Source: Plazaster borealis
Lineage: Eukaryota > Echinodermata > Asteroidea > Forcipulatida > Labidiasteridae
NCBI GenBank assembly: GCA_021014325.1
Contig: CM037473.1
Span: 6,389,501-6,453,500 of the forward strand
Direction: 5' to 3'
Length of the DNA: 64,000 bases
The notes under the pieces are model-generated. The model saw only the letters and a program-made list of their open reading frames with translations, was not told the DNA's origin and did no database searches. Below, in pieces: positions 1 through 10,834 of this stretch. A program made the position numbers and the translations under genes. The first letter of the stretch is position 1; each line of letters opens with the position of its first letter.

Positions 1-97
1 CTCGGGCCCGTGTTGTCCAGTGTAAATTTTGAGCTCTGCTTAACTGATGCAAAAGTGCTAGGCAACCAGATCCTGACAGATCCCTTAGAAAACCTAC

Positions 98-290
98 CCT
101 CTACATCGTCCTCTTTCAGCTCATTCTTAACCTCCTCTTTGATATCATCCTCCTCGTCACTATCCAGCGTGTGTTTGCTGCTGAAGGTTCGATTCCAACT
201 CTTCTCTCCTGTTGTATCACCAGCCGCTCCTCCTCCTCCTCCTGCTGGTGGAGGTTTGTTTTCTTCGAAACGTACCTTCCTGACTGACAT
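98..290 (-). CDS. CD2BP2: CD2BP2-like (U5-52K) first coding exon, partial gene
   Basis: CD2BP2 is a U5 snRNP/tri-snRNP assembly factor with a C-terminal GYF domain; it acts in the nucleus. Only the N-terminal exon lies here. Reading minus from ATG at 290, the product begins MSVRKVRFEENKPPP, has a Gly/Ala run, then SSKHTLDSDEEDDIKEE and DDVEG. The KHxLDSDEE motif followed by an acidic stretch and DVEG is the characteristic N-terminus of this family. A donor of form G|GTAGGT follows at 97-96, ending the exon in phase 1. Beyond it, an open reading frame runs toward position 1 but is probably intron. The GYF domain lies outside the window. The gene diverges from the RAMA-domain gene starting at 1851. 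The family call rests on this one exon. Confidence 0.7.
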
Positions 291-642
291 TGTGCTTTAA
301 TTCTTGGAGAGTCTGTTGGTTTATCCGATTAAGGTATGGCATATATGGAGAAAAAACATAGGATATACCGTAGATTAGAAAACAACCCTAGAACGAATTT
401 GTGGCCAAAATTAAAGCTATCTTTTTAAAATAATTAATTGAGTCACGTCGATGTAATTTTGTTTTGGCAACATGGGCCACAGAAGGTATCTACTTTTATC
501 ATACTGGGATAAATAAGGCTCCCTTGCACAACTTAAAATGTATCAAATTTTTTTATTGGGATTTTTAGGGGGGGGGGCAAAAATCGAAAATTTGCTTATT
601 TCGCAGGTCAGCAAATGATTTTAAAGGAGAACAGTGCCCCAG

Positions 643-1052
643 TATGGTGTTCCAAAGACGACAGGTCGCGTCGCCGTCGCCGTCTCTGTCGCATTTAGCC
701 TATTAACTTGTGCATAAACAGGGGCGACGGAAATGTTACCATCGCCGTCGCCGTCGCTGTCGCCGTCGCAATTTCTGAACTCTTGAGGGCGCAACAGTAC
801 ATTTCACTTAGATTGCTTGATCGATTGCTGTCACCAGACCGTAGTCAGCACTAAATTTGGTGCTGGCAAGAAATTTAGTGCTAGCTCCAAATTTCAAAAA
901 ACCTTGTCGACGACCGTCATTGACAGTTCGATGGGAATCCCGAATTCTCGTGTTATTTCCTCGTTTTCAATTGCAATGTTTTCATCTTAAACACGTGAAA
1001 TCGTGACGGCGACGGCGACGGCGACGCGACCTGTTGTCTTTGGAACACCATA
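643..1052. mobile_element. Foldback MITE with GTCGCC/GGCGAC arms
   Basis: The left end reads TATGGTGTTCCAAAGACGAC and then CAGGTCGCGTCGCCGTCGCC. The right end is its reverse complement (…GACGGCGACGCGACCTGTTG, TCTTTGGAACACCATA), giving inverted repeats of about 45 bp. The element is flanked by CCCCAG(T) at 637-643 and 1053-1059, a probable 6-7 bp target duplication. The interior carries a second run of the CGTCGC hexamer at about 745-770. No coding capacity; a non-autonomous DNA transposon of unknown superfamily. Confidence 0.75.
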
Positions 1053-1748
1053 CCCCAGTTAGTTAACTGTGTACTCTGCTGGATGTAGCTCTGCAAAAAT
1101 GCATTAGGCCCTCATGACAAAACAATAATATTTAATAATAATGCTTTTGTTCTACAGTTTTTTTCAGGGGGGGGGGGCAAAAAACGAATATCTCCTCATT
1201 CATGTCATTTCAGTGAGTCACTAGTCAGCAAATTATTTAGTACAGCGCTCCAATTACTGGGTCTAGTCTGCTTAGTGCTTACCACCAAAGAATTCTGAGT
1301 TGACTTGGGACATGAGATACAATCATGTATGAATGACTTTTTTACTGTGATGAAATTGACTCAACACTGACTCAGCTCAATCATTTTGTCAATTCAAAAG
1401 TGAAAACCAAACAATTCAATTGCGCACGTTAAACATTTCACCACACTTCAGTTAATCGGTCCCTAGATTTACCAGCCTTAAAATTAATTGTTGACTCAAA
1501 TCTCTGCCAAAATCTACCCGCAACACATTGACATTAAAATTTTTAAAAGAGAAAGTTTACCTGAGTTTTTAACAATTCAAATTCGATTTGATACCGTCAG
1601 GACGACACCTTCCTTTGCCCATTGGTATACCGCCACCAAGAGATTTCGTAGGGTAATGTTGACCCTCTAATTACTCGAAATTTAGTACAAAACATCGATG
1701 CTCAACAGAGGGCGCTTCTCAAAATTGTGTTCCCTACCCATCCACCTC

Positions 1749-1756
1749 GCGGGAAA
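1749..1756. promoter_or_regulatory. E2F-type motif upstream of the RAMA gene
   Basis: GCGGGAAA (reverse complement TTTCCCGC), the E2F/DP core, sits about 95 bp before the ATG at 1851 in an otherwise AT-rich stretch. E2F6-type sites are known upstream of many germline genes. A functional role is inference only. Confidence 0.3.
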
Positions 1757-1850
1757 TTGTGTCGTCTGCTGTCTTAAATAAAGAGAGGACAAGCAGAATG
1801 TGAAGTGTAGCTCATCTTTTTGCAATTTTGTTCGACACTTTATAGTCACC

Positions 1851-2415
1851 ATGGATGACTTCAGTGACGCAGAAACGATAGTGGAGGAGTCTTTGGATAT
1901 TTACGACTCACCTTCCATTCTTAAGGGGCTTTTCCAGTTGAGTATAAATTCAAACTCGGGTGTGCAGATATGTGGGCGTGGCAGTCAGTTATCTTTCTGG
2001 TCATTGCTTTGAGGGCCGAGTGTTATCAAAATAACGAAGTTTTATCCTAAGAAAGATAGGCCAATACTTCTCAGTCTCAATTGAAGTTAAATTGTAAAAA
2101 AATTGGATTGATTGTGGTTTCACAGATATAATTTTGGGGCCTATCTTTTTCTTTCTAGCTAGAAACTAGGCAGAGACCAATCCATGGACTCTGGAGACTG
2201 GAGAGTGTTGCATAATTTAAGCCTGTCCTTTTTTTCATAATCCTGATTGCTTTTTATTTTTAATCTTTATGAAATATTCAGCTTCAGAGTGGAAACAAAA
2301 ACGGCAGAAGAGAACAAAATGTACATCAGTGATGGTGAAAATTCTCACGAAAGTGCAACAGACTGTCCAATCATCAACGACGATGACGAGGTTGACGTAT
2401 CTTCTGCTCAAATTT
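1851..2415 (+). CDS. RAMA gene exons 1-2, acidic N-terminus
   Basis: Exon 1 encodes MDDFSDAETIVEESLDIYDS and about ten more residues. Possible donors are GTTGAG at 1937 (phase 2) and GTATAA at 1942 (phase 1). Exon 2 acceptors at 2281 or 2287 fit phase 2 and one at 2289 fits phase 1, so cDNA is needed. Exon 2 (to 2415, donor GTAAGC) encodes VETKTAEENKMYISDGE and then CPIINDDDEVDVSS, a hydrophobic patch followed by acids that resembles a SUMO-interacting motif. It joins exon 3 at a split Tyr codon. Confidence 0.6.
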
Positions 2416-5400
2416 GTAAGCCATCTGCTAAACAACAGGTTTACTACACTGGTGACTGGCAACTGGTGTACACTATTAACTATTACATTAAAAAGGTGGC
2501 CCAAAGGCCAAAATTGCTTCAAATGTACACAGGGTTTTAAAAAAATGTAATAGAATAATTATTTCAAGTTACAAAATTTTAACATGTCATGATGTTAGAC
2601 ATTACAACCACCATTACAATTTGGTGTCATTACACTTGCTTAAATAAGTCTACAATTTGTTTATAAAATTGTATTGCTTTTGTAGGCATTTTTAGTAGGC
2701 CTATAGTAGGGCCTATTATTCTTTATATTCTTCATTTTTGTTTCCCTCAGAAAATCAATAAGCAGGCTTTAAATTTAAAAACATCAAAACCTAAAATTGT
2801 AAATAAATAGGCCCTTGTTGTAGGCCTACTCGGTGAGATTTTTCTACTTTTTTCAAAATCAAAGGGCAATAATATCATGCCTGCTTTTTGTATTAAATAA
2901 ACAGAATATTTGTATTCACTTTTGGTATTTGTTGAAAATAAAACTGTTGCTGTGTGAATGTCAGTTTCCAATCATTTACACGGAGTCATTATTGTTGTGT
3001 TATTCGTCAGATCGAGATGAAGCCACCAATCCAGAGAGTGACCCCCTGGGTACCGACTCGACAGATTGTCAAAGTGAGATGTCCATCTCAATACTCACAT
3101 CCAGGTATGTATTGGCCCCAATTAAAGCCAGTGCCACTGGACTAGCTCCATATCCATGGGGCTACGTACAAGGCAGGGTGCATTGCTTAATTTTGGAAAA
3201 CTGTCTGAGAATCTGGCAAAGGCAATGCCGGGACTTTAAAAGTGGGATGCAAACTTTCTGCCAGACAAATTTGGCCATTCAAACTCCTGACAATTCAAAC
3301 TCTTTGTGATTGAGTTAAACAAGATTGTGTGTATGTACCATGTGTCAATGTTTAACTCTCAATATGCTGAACATGGATCCACCCTATAAAAGGAAAGTGC
3401 ACTTTTTACCACAAAGAGGAAGATTATTTTAGAGTACCCTGCTAGTGGACACAGCCTCCCTGGTAATGTAGGAGTTGTGCACAGGTAAACCAATTAGTTA
3501 CAATGTCGAGGGTTGATGGTTTGGTATAATAAAAGGGTATCAAGTTTCAGTTAACTTCATTTTTTCCTTTTAAGGCCAACACGTGCAAATTGTGGCCGAT
3601 ACGCAACCAAAAAAAGTAATTAAATTGTTTTTCATTAATTGTTTTTTGTTTTACTTCAAATCAAATTCATAAAAAACGTAAAGATAAAAACCATTTAGAA
3701 TGCCCCAGGTTGCTTTTAAATAGGGCTTTTAAAACCAGAGAAAAAAACAAAGTAACAAACATTGTTATGGTTTTCGATTCAGCTTGCTTTAGGCTAAGCT
3801 TCCAAAATTTGGGTCCATACTGCCCAACAGCTTTGAGAAATCCTGGAGAGAACCCTGTTTAGTGTGGGGAATGTTTTCATCAAATTTGCCTGTTTTCATT
3901 CTTTTCCCAATGTAACATCGTGCAGGGTGCCACAGAAGAGAATGCACTCATCAACTGACAGTCCACCAGACTCGCCAGTCTTTGCACATGTTTTATCGCC
4001 AAAGTTTCCAAGATTTCATGATGTGACTTCATCAAATGGTGCTGAGGAATCTTTGCGCGATGGTAAAGTCCTACAAAATATTGTTATTTATCAAAAACTT
4101 ATCAGCATCTGGATTGCAGTTTTATTTCTTGACTATACAGATAATTTATAAATTTATCAATGATGGTCATTTCCCTGACTTGGTCTGCTGTAATATGAAC
4201 TTAATTTGTGTCATGTATTTTGATGTACATTTTTTGATGATTTTAAATTAAGTAAACTCTGAAAAATTTAACAAGACTTTAGTGTGCGACCTGAATACAG
4301 TTATTGCTCAGGCCATTTTGAATTAAGTTTTGTTAGTTCAAAGCAAATTGTTTTGAGTAAATCAAATTTAAAAGGACTATATTAATATCAATTTCTATTT
4401 TTACTTTTTAGATCTGCAAAGTTCTATGGGAACCTTGCATTTTGAGCCTTCTCCAATGCCATCCAGCAATACTACCTGCCCATCTCAACACTGTGTGCAT
4501 CCTCTTATCCCTGACTTGAGTCAAACAGTGACCACACCCACTTCATCCAAATGTGAAAGTCTTTTGCTACAAGATACCCCAGCAGAGAATTCAGAATGTC
4601 AAGCAGTAACCACGCCCACTGCATCCCAGAGACCAAATCTTGAGTTAGAGGGAAGCCTGCTGAACCCTTCAGAATGTCAAGCAGTAACCACGCCCATTGC
4701 ACCCAAGACAACAAATCTTGAGCTAGAAGATACCCTGCGGAACCCCTCTAAAATTCAAGCATTAACCACGCCCACTGCTTCCAGGGGTATAAGTTTTGGG
4801 TTAGACAATACCCCACCTAACCCTTCGGAGTGTCAAGCAGTTACCACGCCCACTGCTTCCAAGAGTCTTGAGTTAGAAGATAAACTACCCGACCATTCAG
4901 AATGTCAAGCAGTAACCACGCCCACCCATACTTCCAAGATTACAAGTCTTGAGTTAGAAGACAACCCACCCAACCCTACAGAATGTCAAGCCTTAACCAC
5001 ACCCACCGCTTCGAAGTGTATAAGTCTTGAGTTGGAGGATTACCCAACCAACCCTTCAGAATGTCAAGCACTAACAACACCCACTGCTTCCAAGAGTATA
5101 TAAGTCTTGAGTTAGAAGACAACCCACCCAACCCTACAGAATGTCAAGCCTTAACCACGTCCACTGCTTCCAAGAATTTCAGTCTTAATTCAGACAATAA
5201 ACCACCTGACCCTTCAGGATGTCAAGCAGTAACAACGCCAACAGCTTCCAAGAACTTCAGTCTTGATTCATCAGATGATAAACCACCCAACCCTTCAGAA
5301 CGTCAAGCAGTAATCACCACTCAATCAAGGAGTACAAGACGTGTGCATAAAGGAACCCAATCTGAACCCCCTCATCAGCACATCCCTACAATGCAATTAC

Positions 5401-8400
5401 TTCCCAACACTAAGACACCAGACGGGACTATTCTTACAAGGAGGATGCCAAACCCTGTGCCTAAAAATTCCCAACCAAAACCCTCTGAGCAGCACGTCTC
5501 TGGAACACTGTTGCTTCCCAGGAGCAAGACACCAAACGAGATTGCTGATACAAGGAGCAGTTCTTCTTATGATGAGACACTCTCTGTCTGTGTATCCAAG
5601 GAAGAGGATGAGGCAGTGATTGAGATTATGAAGATGCAGCAGGATATAAGACAACAACTGATGCACAGTGGCAGAGATAAGAACAATGGTAAGTAATGAC
5701 GTATCATGATCTTGGGGCATCACTAATTCTAGAAATGTTATTTTAATTGTTTTACTTGTAATATTGTTGCTCATGACTGGAACAGTGTACATTAGATCAA
5801 TAAACCGCTCAACAATAACAATAATTTAATAGTAATATTTAACTTCATATTGTTAAGCCCCTTTTCCAGCCCTTTTGGAAAGCAGAACGGTGATGCAAGT
5901 TTTGTTGTTACATTTCTAAAACCATTCTATCATTTAACATTATTTTTTATTATCTATAAAACAAAACTTTTTTTCAGAAGTCATAATAAACAATCGCATT
6001 TGATTAATATGATGATAATTGCATTAGAACGACTCCATAATGATCCATGTTATAACAATTTAATTTCATTGAAAAGACACTAGTTAATTTATTATGCTAT
6101 CCAAACACAGATGCTGGAAACATCAAAAAAGGTCTTCAAGAAATGCAGGGCAAACTCCGTCAACTGGGCACCAAACAACAAGAGCAGCGGCGTCAGCTTA
6201 GTGTCATGATGAAACAACAAGCTGCATCATCCAGCAGTAGCCAGTCACAGCTGCAGCAGCAGGAGGTGAAAGCACAGCTGCAAAACATGGCACAGAGACA
6301 ACAGCAGCTACTCAAACTGCTGCAGTCACATAAGGACCTTGCTGCCACTCTGCATACCCAGTGTGCAGAACACCGTGCCGTGCAGCAGCAGCCGGCAGAC
6401 ACTAGCCAGGAACATCGTAGCTTGCTGCAGGGTGCATCATCAGGTGTCAACCGATCGACCCACAAAGTGATCCGTCAGCCAGAAGCAACAGTGTCCAATT
6501 TAACACATACGACAAAAATGAAAGATGCGGCAAAATCAAGCTCAGTAGAAGCAGACACTCCCGCTGTTCTGTCCCAAAGCATAATTACAGCAGCAAGTCA
6601 AAACACTTGTAAGATTCCAACTCTAAGCAAGGACCCCAGGTCATTTAAACCACCCTTCAAAGCGAAGCAGGCTTTAAGAATGCCATCAACACAACAAAAC
6701 ACTACTATCATCTTGGGAGATAATCCCTCAGGACCTGGTCCCCAACTAGAGGCACTTGGAGCAGAAAAAACATCCTCCTCGGCTGGTTCGGAAGCACAAA
6801 GCCGTCTTATCAGCCTAGGGTCAGGCAGCATCCCTCCTCAAAGCCCTCCCTTTTCCCAGTCATCCGATATCAGTAATGGAAACTGCATTCCCGACAAAGC
6901 AGGTAATGAGAGAGAAAAACCGATCAATCCAAGAGGTAACACAGCACAAGACAAGCCTAACCAAAAGCCTACTTCTACCCAAATATCCTATCCCCATCTA
7001 AATCAGGCGAGCGATAACATCAGGCAAGATACTGAAACAAATTATGGCACCATCGATAAAATCAACCAGGGATATACAAATAGAGATCCCCAGAGTTTAC
7101 TGTCCAGTAGCAAAGGCAATCCCAGATCTGTGGAAAACAGCGTCATCTCCAACAGTACCGTTGACGGTTCATTAGATGCAGTTTCCAAAACACAAATTGG
7201 AAAAACTCTACTACCTGGATGTCAGTCCCTGATAAGAGGCAGATCATCTGCAGCAGGGCAAATCCAAGTCAATCTAAAAGCCAAACAACAAGCAGGCTCA
7301 CAAGCAACAGTCATCATCATATCGGAGAAACAATTAAATATATTACAAAGAGTCCAAGAATCTACTCATCATAAAAAGTCAACGACACCATCAGTCATCA
7401 CGCCAACTATAACCCGTGTTCCAGTAGCTCCAGTTAGATTACAAAATACAGCTCTTGAGACTCCAATAACACCACGGGAATCTAAGAAGGTAGCTTCAAC
7501 AAATCCCCTTGGAGCAGCACAATTGCCAACTGCAAATAATCCCATGGGTTCCAGCATGCTCCGTACAGCACCTCATTCAGGCACGGTGTCTGCCTCATCT
7601 ATACAGCCCCAGGTGTCAAAGACAATGGAACTTATACAATCCACAGTTACACCTGCTGCAGACAAATCCAGAGACGACCAGACTATTGTGGGGAGCCCGC
7701 AAGGAGTAACCCAGACTCTTTCCAGCATCCACATAGCATCCTTAAGACCAAGTACCCAGCAGAAGGAGCCTGGTGAGGATGGGCGTATCCCATCCCTGAT
7801 GGATTTACTACGAGCTGAGCTCATCCAACCGGGCGAGAATGTGCTTACAATAAAGGGCAAGGTAACTGGCAGACACAATAGTTGTAACACTTTGTGTAAT
7901 GTAATAAGATGTAGTCACACGGCTCGAATTTTACACTAAACCACACGCCCGGGGCCAGTGATTTTAGCCCCGGGCCAGTAAACTCCTGACCGGACAAGTC
8001 CGACAGTCTTGTTTTTTTCAATTGAATAATTATACCTCACTGTGTAATATCTTTAACCATTAATTTTTAATTCTTGGCTGTACAAAAATGTTATCCAAGG
8101 TTATATGGTTTTTATAAACTAGTTGATTTTACTTCACCATTTGGGAGAGGCTCAAAAGTCGGGCATGTTCTCACCACAAAAGAACGTTCTCACGGGCGCA
8201 CGCCCCCAACCCATCACACCGTCAAAACATTCCACTGGACCGCATCAATGTACCAAAGTACTGGAGCTCGCGCATTAGTATTTTGAACGTTCCAATGTAA
8301 CGTTCCGGCGGTCCAGTGGAACGGTCCGAGAGCACACGCTGGAAAACCTATCCATTCCAATTAGAACATTCCTACCGTTCTGACTTTTTGAGATGCTCCT

Positions 8401-10056
8401 TTATTTTTATTCCTATCAGAAGCAAATTTTAAGCACAGCCTCGCTGAACGCAGATGGAATGGTCAGCCCAGCCAATACGATGAACAACTTCAATAGTGGC
8501 TCTCTACCTCTGATGGTATCTCTTGTGAAGCATAAATCTTTAAACTGGATCACCAATAACCCCAACATATGGAAAAGTGTCTTCTACAAGGGGACACCTC
8601 TGATTAAACTGCACAATGACTACAAAGGTAAACCAATACAACAGTTCATGTAAACACATTTTTCATCATTTGGGGACGGGATTGAAATTTGCTTACAGGT
8701 TGGAAATACACAATCCAGGCTGCTTAGGGATCATCCAAATTTCTCAGCATTTTTAAGGTTGTACAAAGGGTACTACTTTTAAAGTTCCCCATTAAACACC
8801 CCCCATGGCGTGTCGTGGCCGAGCGGTAAAGAGCACGGGACTCGAGCTCTGGTTTGTCTGATCAGCAGAGTGTGGGTTCGAATCCCAGTCGTGGCACTTG
8901 TGTCCCTGAGCAAGGTATTTTACCATAATTGCTTTGTCCTTCAGATGGGACATTAAGCCGTAGGTCCCGTGTACTAGGATTGGTAGTGCACGTAACAGAA
9001 CCCAGAACACTTATCGTGTAGGGGTTAACCCCGGTGTTTCTGGTTCACATAGCAAGCACCCTTGTTTACAGGTTTCCTCAGGCTTGCGAGCTACAGTGAT
9101 AAAGTTCACTTAAATGAGGCATACTTGGTTTCATTACCAGAAATATAAAACAATAACATTTTTCATAATTTGAGTAGCGATGAGCATTATTAAAATATCA
9201 TCTAGCGATATTTTCTTTTGTATTCATAATTGACTAACTTTAACTTGCCTATTTGTTTTCTTCATTGGATAAAAAAATGAGGAAAGGGTGCTGGGAGGAT
9301 TATGGAGGATTTTAAAAACCAGAGAATTCCCCAACCAGAATAAATAACGGTCTTGGTGAAAAAGAATATATATTTTCGAAAATACGAATTGAATAGAGAC
9401 CTGCAAGGTGGTCCACAGCAGGAATTGTATTGAAAGATCATTCAATAACTTTATAAACAACCTGAACTCTTAATGTTTTAAATTGATAAAACCCTTTGCT
9501 TTCGTTGATGTATGCAGATTTAATCAGAACTGATCCATCACAAACTGTTTTAAAAGGAAGGAAGCTTTCTCCAAACTTGCCAAATACCCAAGCTGCAATC
9601 ACAACGAAAACAAAGTCTAACATTCTACAACCACCAATAGTCACTACAAGCGTTGCCCACATGTCAACTCCATCCATCTCAAGATGGCAAAAGCCTGCTG
9701 AAAGCCAGGACCCAGCCTCATCATCTGGTCTTGGACTGACCTCATCGTGTTTTGACCCAACCCTGAGAGGTCATGACCCAACAGGTCATGAAATACATCC
9801 ACCATCAGGTCACGAGACAGTGTCAAGAGCTCATGATAAAAACCCAAACAGTCTTGGTCCGGTGTCAAGAGGTGACAACTCCATCACCTCAAGACATCAT
9901 GACCTTGTGTCATCATTGAAGAGGGTCCTCTTGATCTCTGATGATGAGCTGATGCCTTCATCTTGGGGAACGTCTTCAAACTTCTGGAGTGCAGGAAACA
10001 GCAATGACGCAATCATCAATCCAGAATGGATCAAAGATATAGACGTTTGGTCATAA
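1851..10056 (+). CDS. RAMA-domain protein with TTPT repeats, coiled coil and SIM-like motifs (ANKRD31-like C-terminus)
   Basis: Exons: 1851-1936 (or 1941), 2282-2415, 3011-3104, 3926-4062, 4412-5688, 6111-7861, 8420-8627, 9518-10056. The ATG has a strong TCACCATGG context. All junctions after exon 2 reconcile in phase, and the sum gives 1,408 codons if a 2-bp insertion near 5100 is discounted. Order: acidic N-terminus (residues 1-150), about ten 26-residue TTPT repeats (about 190-445), Gln-rich coiled coil (about 580-690), long S/T/P/Q-rich linker, RAMA domain (about 1135-1225), tail with VLLISDDE and a terminal KDIDVWS. RAMA is a small DNA/chromatin-associated domain found in ANKRD31, MPND and bacterial methylase-associated proteins; the GTPL motif after an aromatic-rich helix most recalls ANKRD31, a meiotic REC114 partner. 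No ankyrin repeats are visible, so orthology is not claimed. The exon 1/2 junction is uncertain. Confidence 0.8.
4412..5688 (+). CDS. RAMA gene exon 5: TTPT repeat array, with frameshift
   Basis: The acceptor TTTTTAG|AT restores a split Asp codon from exon 4, and donor AATG|GTAAGT ends in phase 1. The exon is open from 4412 to a TAA at 5101-5103, then open again two bases out of register to 5688. Units 6 and 7 read AAG.TGT.ATA.AGT where this one reads AAG.AGT.ATA.TA.AGT, so the break is an extra TA near 5099-5102. Downstream the same repeat continues for about two and a half units and then the exon ends with a Lys/acidic segment (KEEDEAVIEIMKMQQDIRQQ), so the downstream frame was clearly coding recently. 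Confidence 0.75.
4500..5310 (+). repeat. Coding minisatellite, about 78-bp unit, about 10 copies
   Basis: The unit translates as a variant of SECQAVTTPTASK-x-x-SLELED-x-PPNP. About ten or eleven copies are visible, with unit lengths of 24-28 residues, all multiples of three bases apart from the TA insertion near 5100. The block at about 5103-5157 is almost identical to the block at about 4944-4998, indicating a recent two-unit duplication. The Thr-Pro core is conserved between units while the spacers drift, which suggests selection on that core. Confidence 0.9.
6111..7861 (+). CDS. RAMA gene exon 6: coiled coil, linker and first half of RAMA
   Basis: It begins DAGNIKKGLQEMQGKLRQLG and continues as a Gln-rich heptad-like helix to about 6420 with a short Ser run (SSSSSQSQLQQQ), predicted coiled coil. 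A 430-residue S/T/P/Q/N-rich linker follows. The end, IPSLMDLLRAELIQPGENVL, is the first strand-helix-strand of a RAMA domain (LLxxxLIxPGxxVL). Donor AAG|GTAACT, phase 0. Confidence 0.85.
8420..8627 (+). CDS. RAMA gene exon 7: second half of RAMA domain
   Basis: Acceptor TATCAG|AAG in phase 0. It begins KQILSTASLNADGMVSPANT, matching the A-x-L-x-x-D-G-x-I segment of RAMA, then LNWITNNPNIWKSVFYKGTP and LIKLHNDY. Donor AAAG|GTAAAC leaves phase 1. The split over two exons at a K-K junction is consistent with one folded domain. Confidence 0.8.
8811..9155 (+). mobile_element. tRNA-Ser-like-headed SINE
   Basis: The head TGTCGTGGCCGAGCGGTAAA, with B box GGTTCGAATCC and closing GTGGCA at about 8897, looks like a class II tRNA with a long variable arm. 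A unique body follows (…TGTCCCTGAGCAAG…, TTTCCTCAGGCTTGCGAGC…) and ends CATTACCAGAAATATAAAAC. The same head and body recur at 44404-44756, and reversed heads occur at 54090-54358. It lies in intron 7 of the RAMA gene. Confidence 0.85.
9518..10056 (+). CDS. RAMA gene terminal exon with SUMO-interacting-like motif
   Basis: The acceptor TATGCAG|AT completes Asp from exon 7, and the frame ends at TAA 10054-10056. Most of it is low complexity, with recurring GHD/GHE-P motifs derived from AGGTCATGA-like DNA. KRVLLISDDELMPSSW is a textbook SIM shape (four hydrophobics then acids). The C-terminus INPEWIKDIDVWS is compact and aromatic-acidic, a plausible short docking peptide. In mouse ANKRD31 the extreme C-terminus binds REC114; whether this tail is equivalent is untested. 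Confidence 0.75.
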
Positions 10057-10542
10057 CGTTGCAAAAGAGAGTGACCCAATCAACAAATTGTAAAAAATTG
10101 CTCTTCATCTGGAAAAAAGAAGACTTACTTAATTTTGTCAATGTTTGTTTTCTTTTAGTTTTAGTTGGTGGCGCAATTAGTTGGTGGCGCAACAGTCGGG
10201 GCGCAATTTCATAAAGATGTTTAGCACACAAAGTTGCTTAGCACAGACAATTCTTGCTTAGCAAAAACAGGTTACACAGCAAAGTCTGATGTTATGTATG
10301 TTACTTGTGACTGGTACTTTGCTTAATTATGCTAAGCATTAATTTTTAAAGCATTTTTCCCCCTGCTTTAACACCTTTATAAAAATGGGCCTTGAGTTGT
10401 GGTAGCTATGGCGTGGGTTCGATTCCTGGTCAAGTAACTTGAGCAAGACACTTATCTACAATTGCTTCTCATCACCCAGGAGGATAACATGGATAGCTGT
10501 GAGGGCAGAGATGGATCTTGTGGTTGTTTTATCTTGGTGTTC

Positions 10543-10570
10543 TACATTATTATTATTATTATTATTATTT
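10543..10570. repeat. (ATT)n microsatellite
   Basis: Nine uninterrupted ATT/TTA units. Similar ATT/AAT tracts lie at about 18685-18712 and 63047-63062, each adjacent to a tract of AACAAAAC-like or TTTATT-like sequence, so they may be tails of interspersed elements. Confidence 0.85.
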
Positions 10571-10834
10571 ATTCGACCAAAACAACGCAAAACGTACAAT
10601 ACATAAATAAATGTACATAATAATAAGCGTGAACAAAAAAAGGAGCAAGAAAGCAAACTTACAAAACAAAAGAAAATACAAAATGGGCAGAAATACACAG
10701 AACCTAAACATCTAAAATGGGCCAGTACAACAATAAATACAAGTAATTATGGACGAACAACATAGTACGTAGCACACGCTGAATATGTACAATGTATATT
10801 TCCAAGGGAGCTGAGGTGGTTGAACAGCAGGGTA

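Larger units (their letters stand above)
291..1850. other. Divergent intergenic region between the CD2BP2-like and RAMA genes
   Basis: No exon is supported. It holds two similar G-run patches (about 569 and 1168, each followed by a CAAAAA stretch and later a TCAGCAAAT motif), a foldback element at 643-1052, and just before the RAMA gene a GC-richer stretch with a TTTCCCGC motif. Because both flanking genes point away from it, the promoters of both should lie here. Confidence 0.6.

Noticed and set aside
5397..5792. 131-codon minus-strand open frame
   Set aside because: Antisense to the well-supported RAMA exon 5 and extends across its donor.
7862..7939. RAMA gene ending at 7939
   Set aside because: The donor at 7862 and exon 7 complete the RAMA domain in phase.
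8811..8897. tRNA-Ser gene
   Set aside because: It is the head of a 340-bp SINE with a second copy at 44404, and the anticodon stem is degraded.
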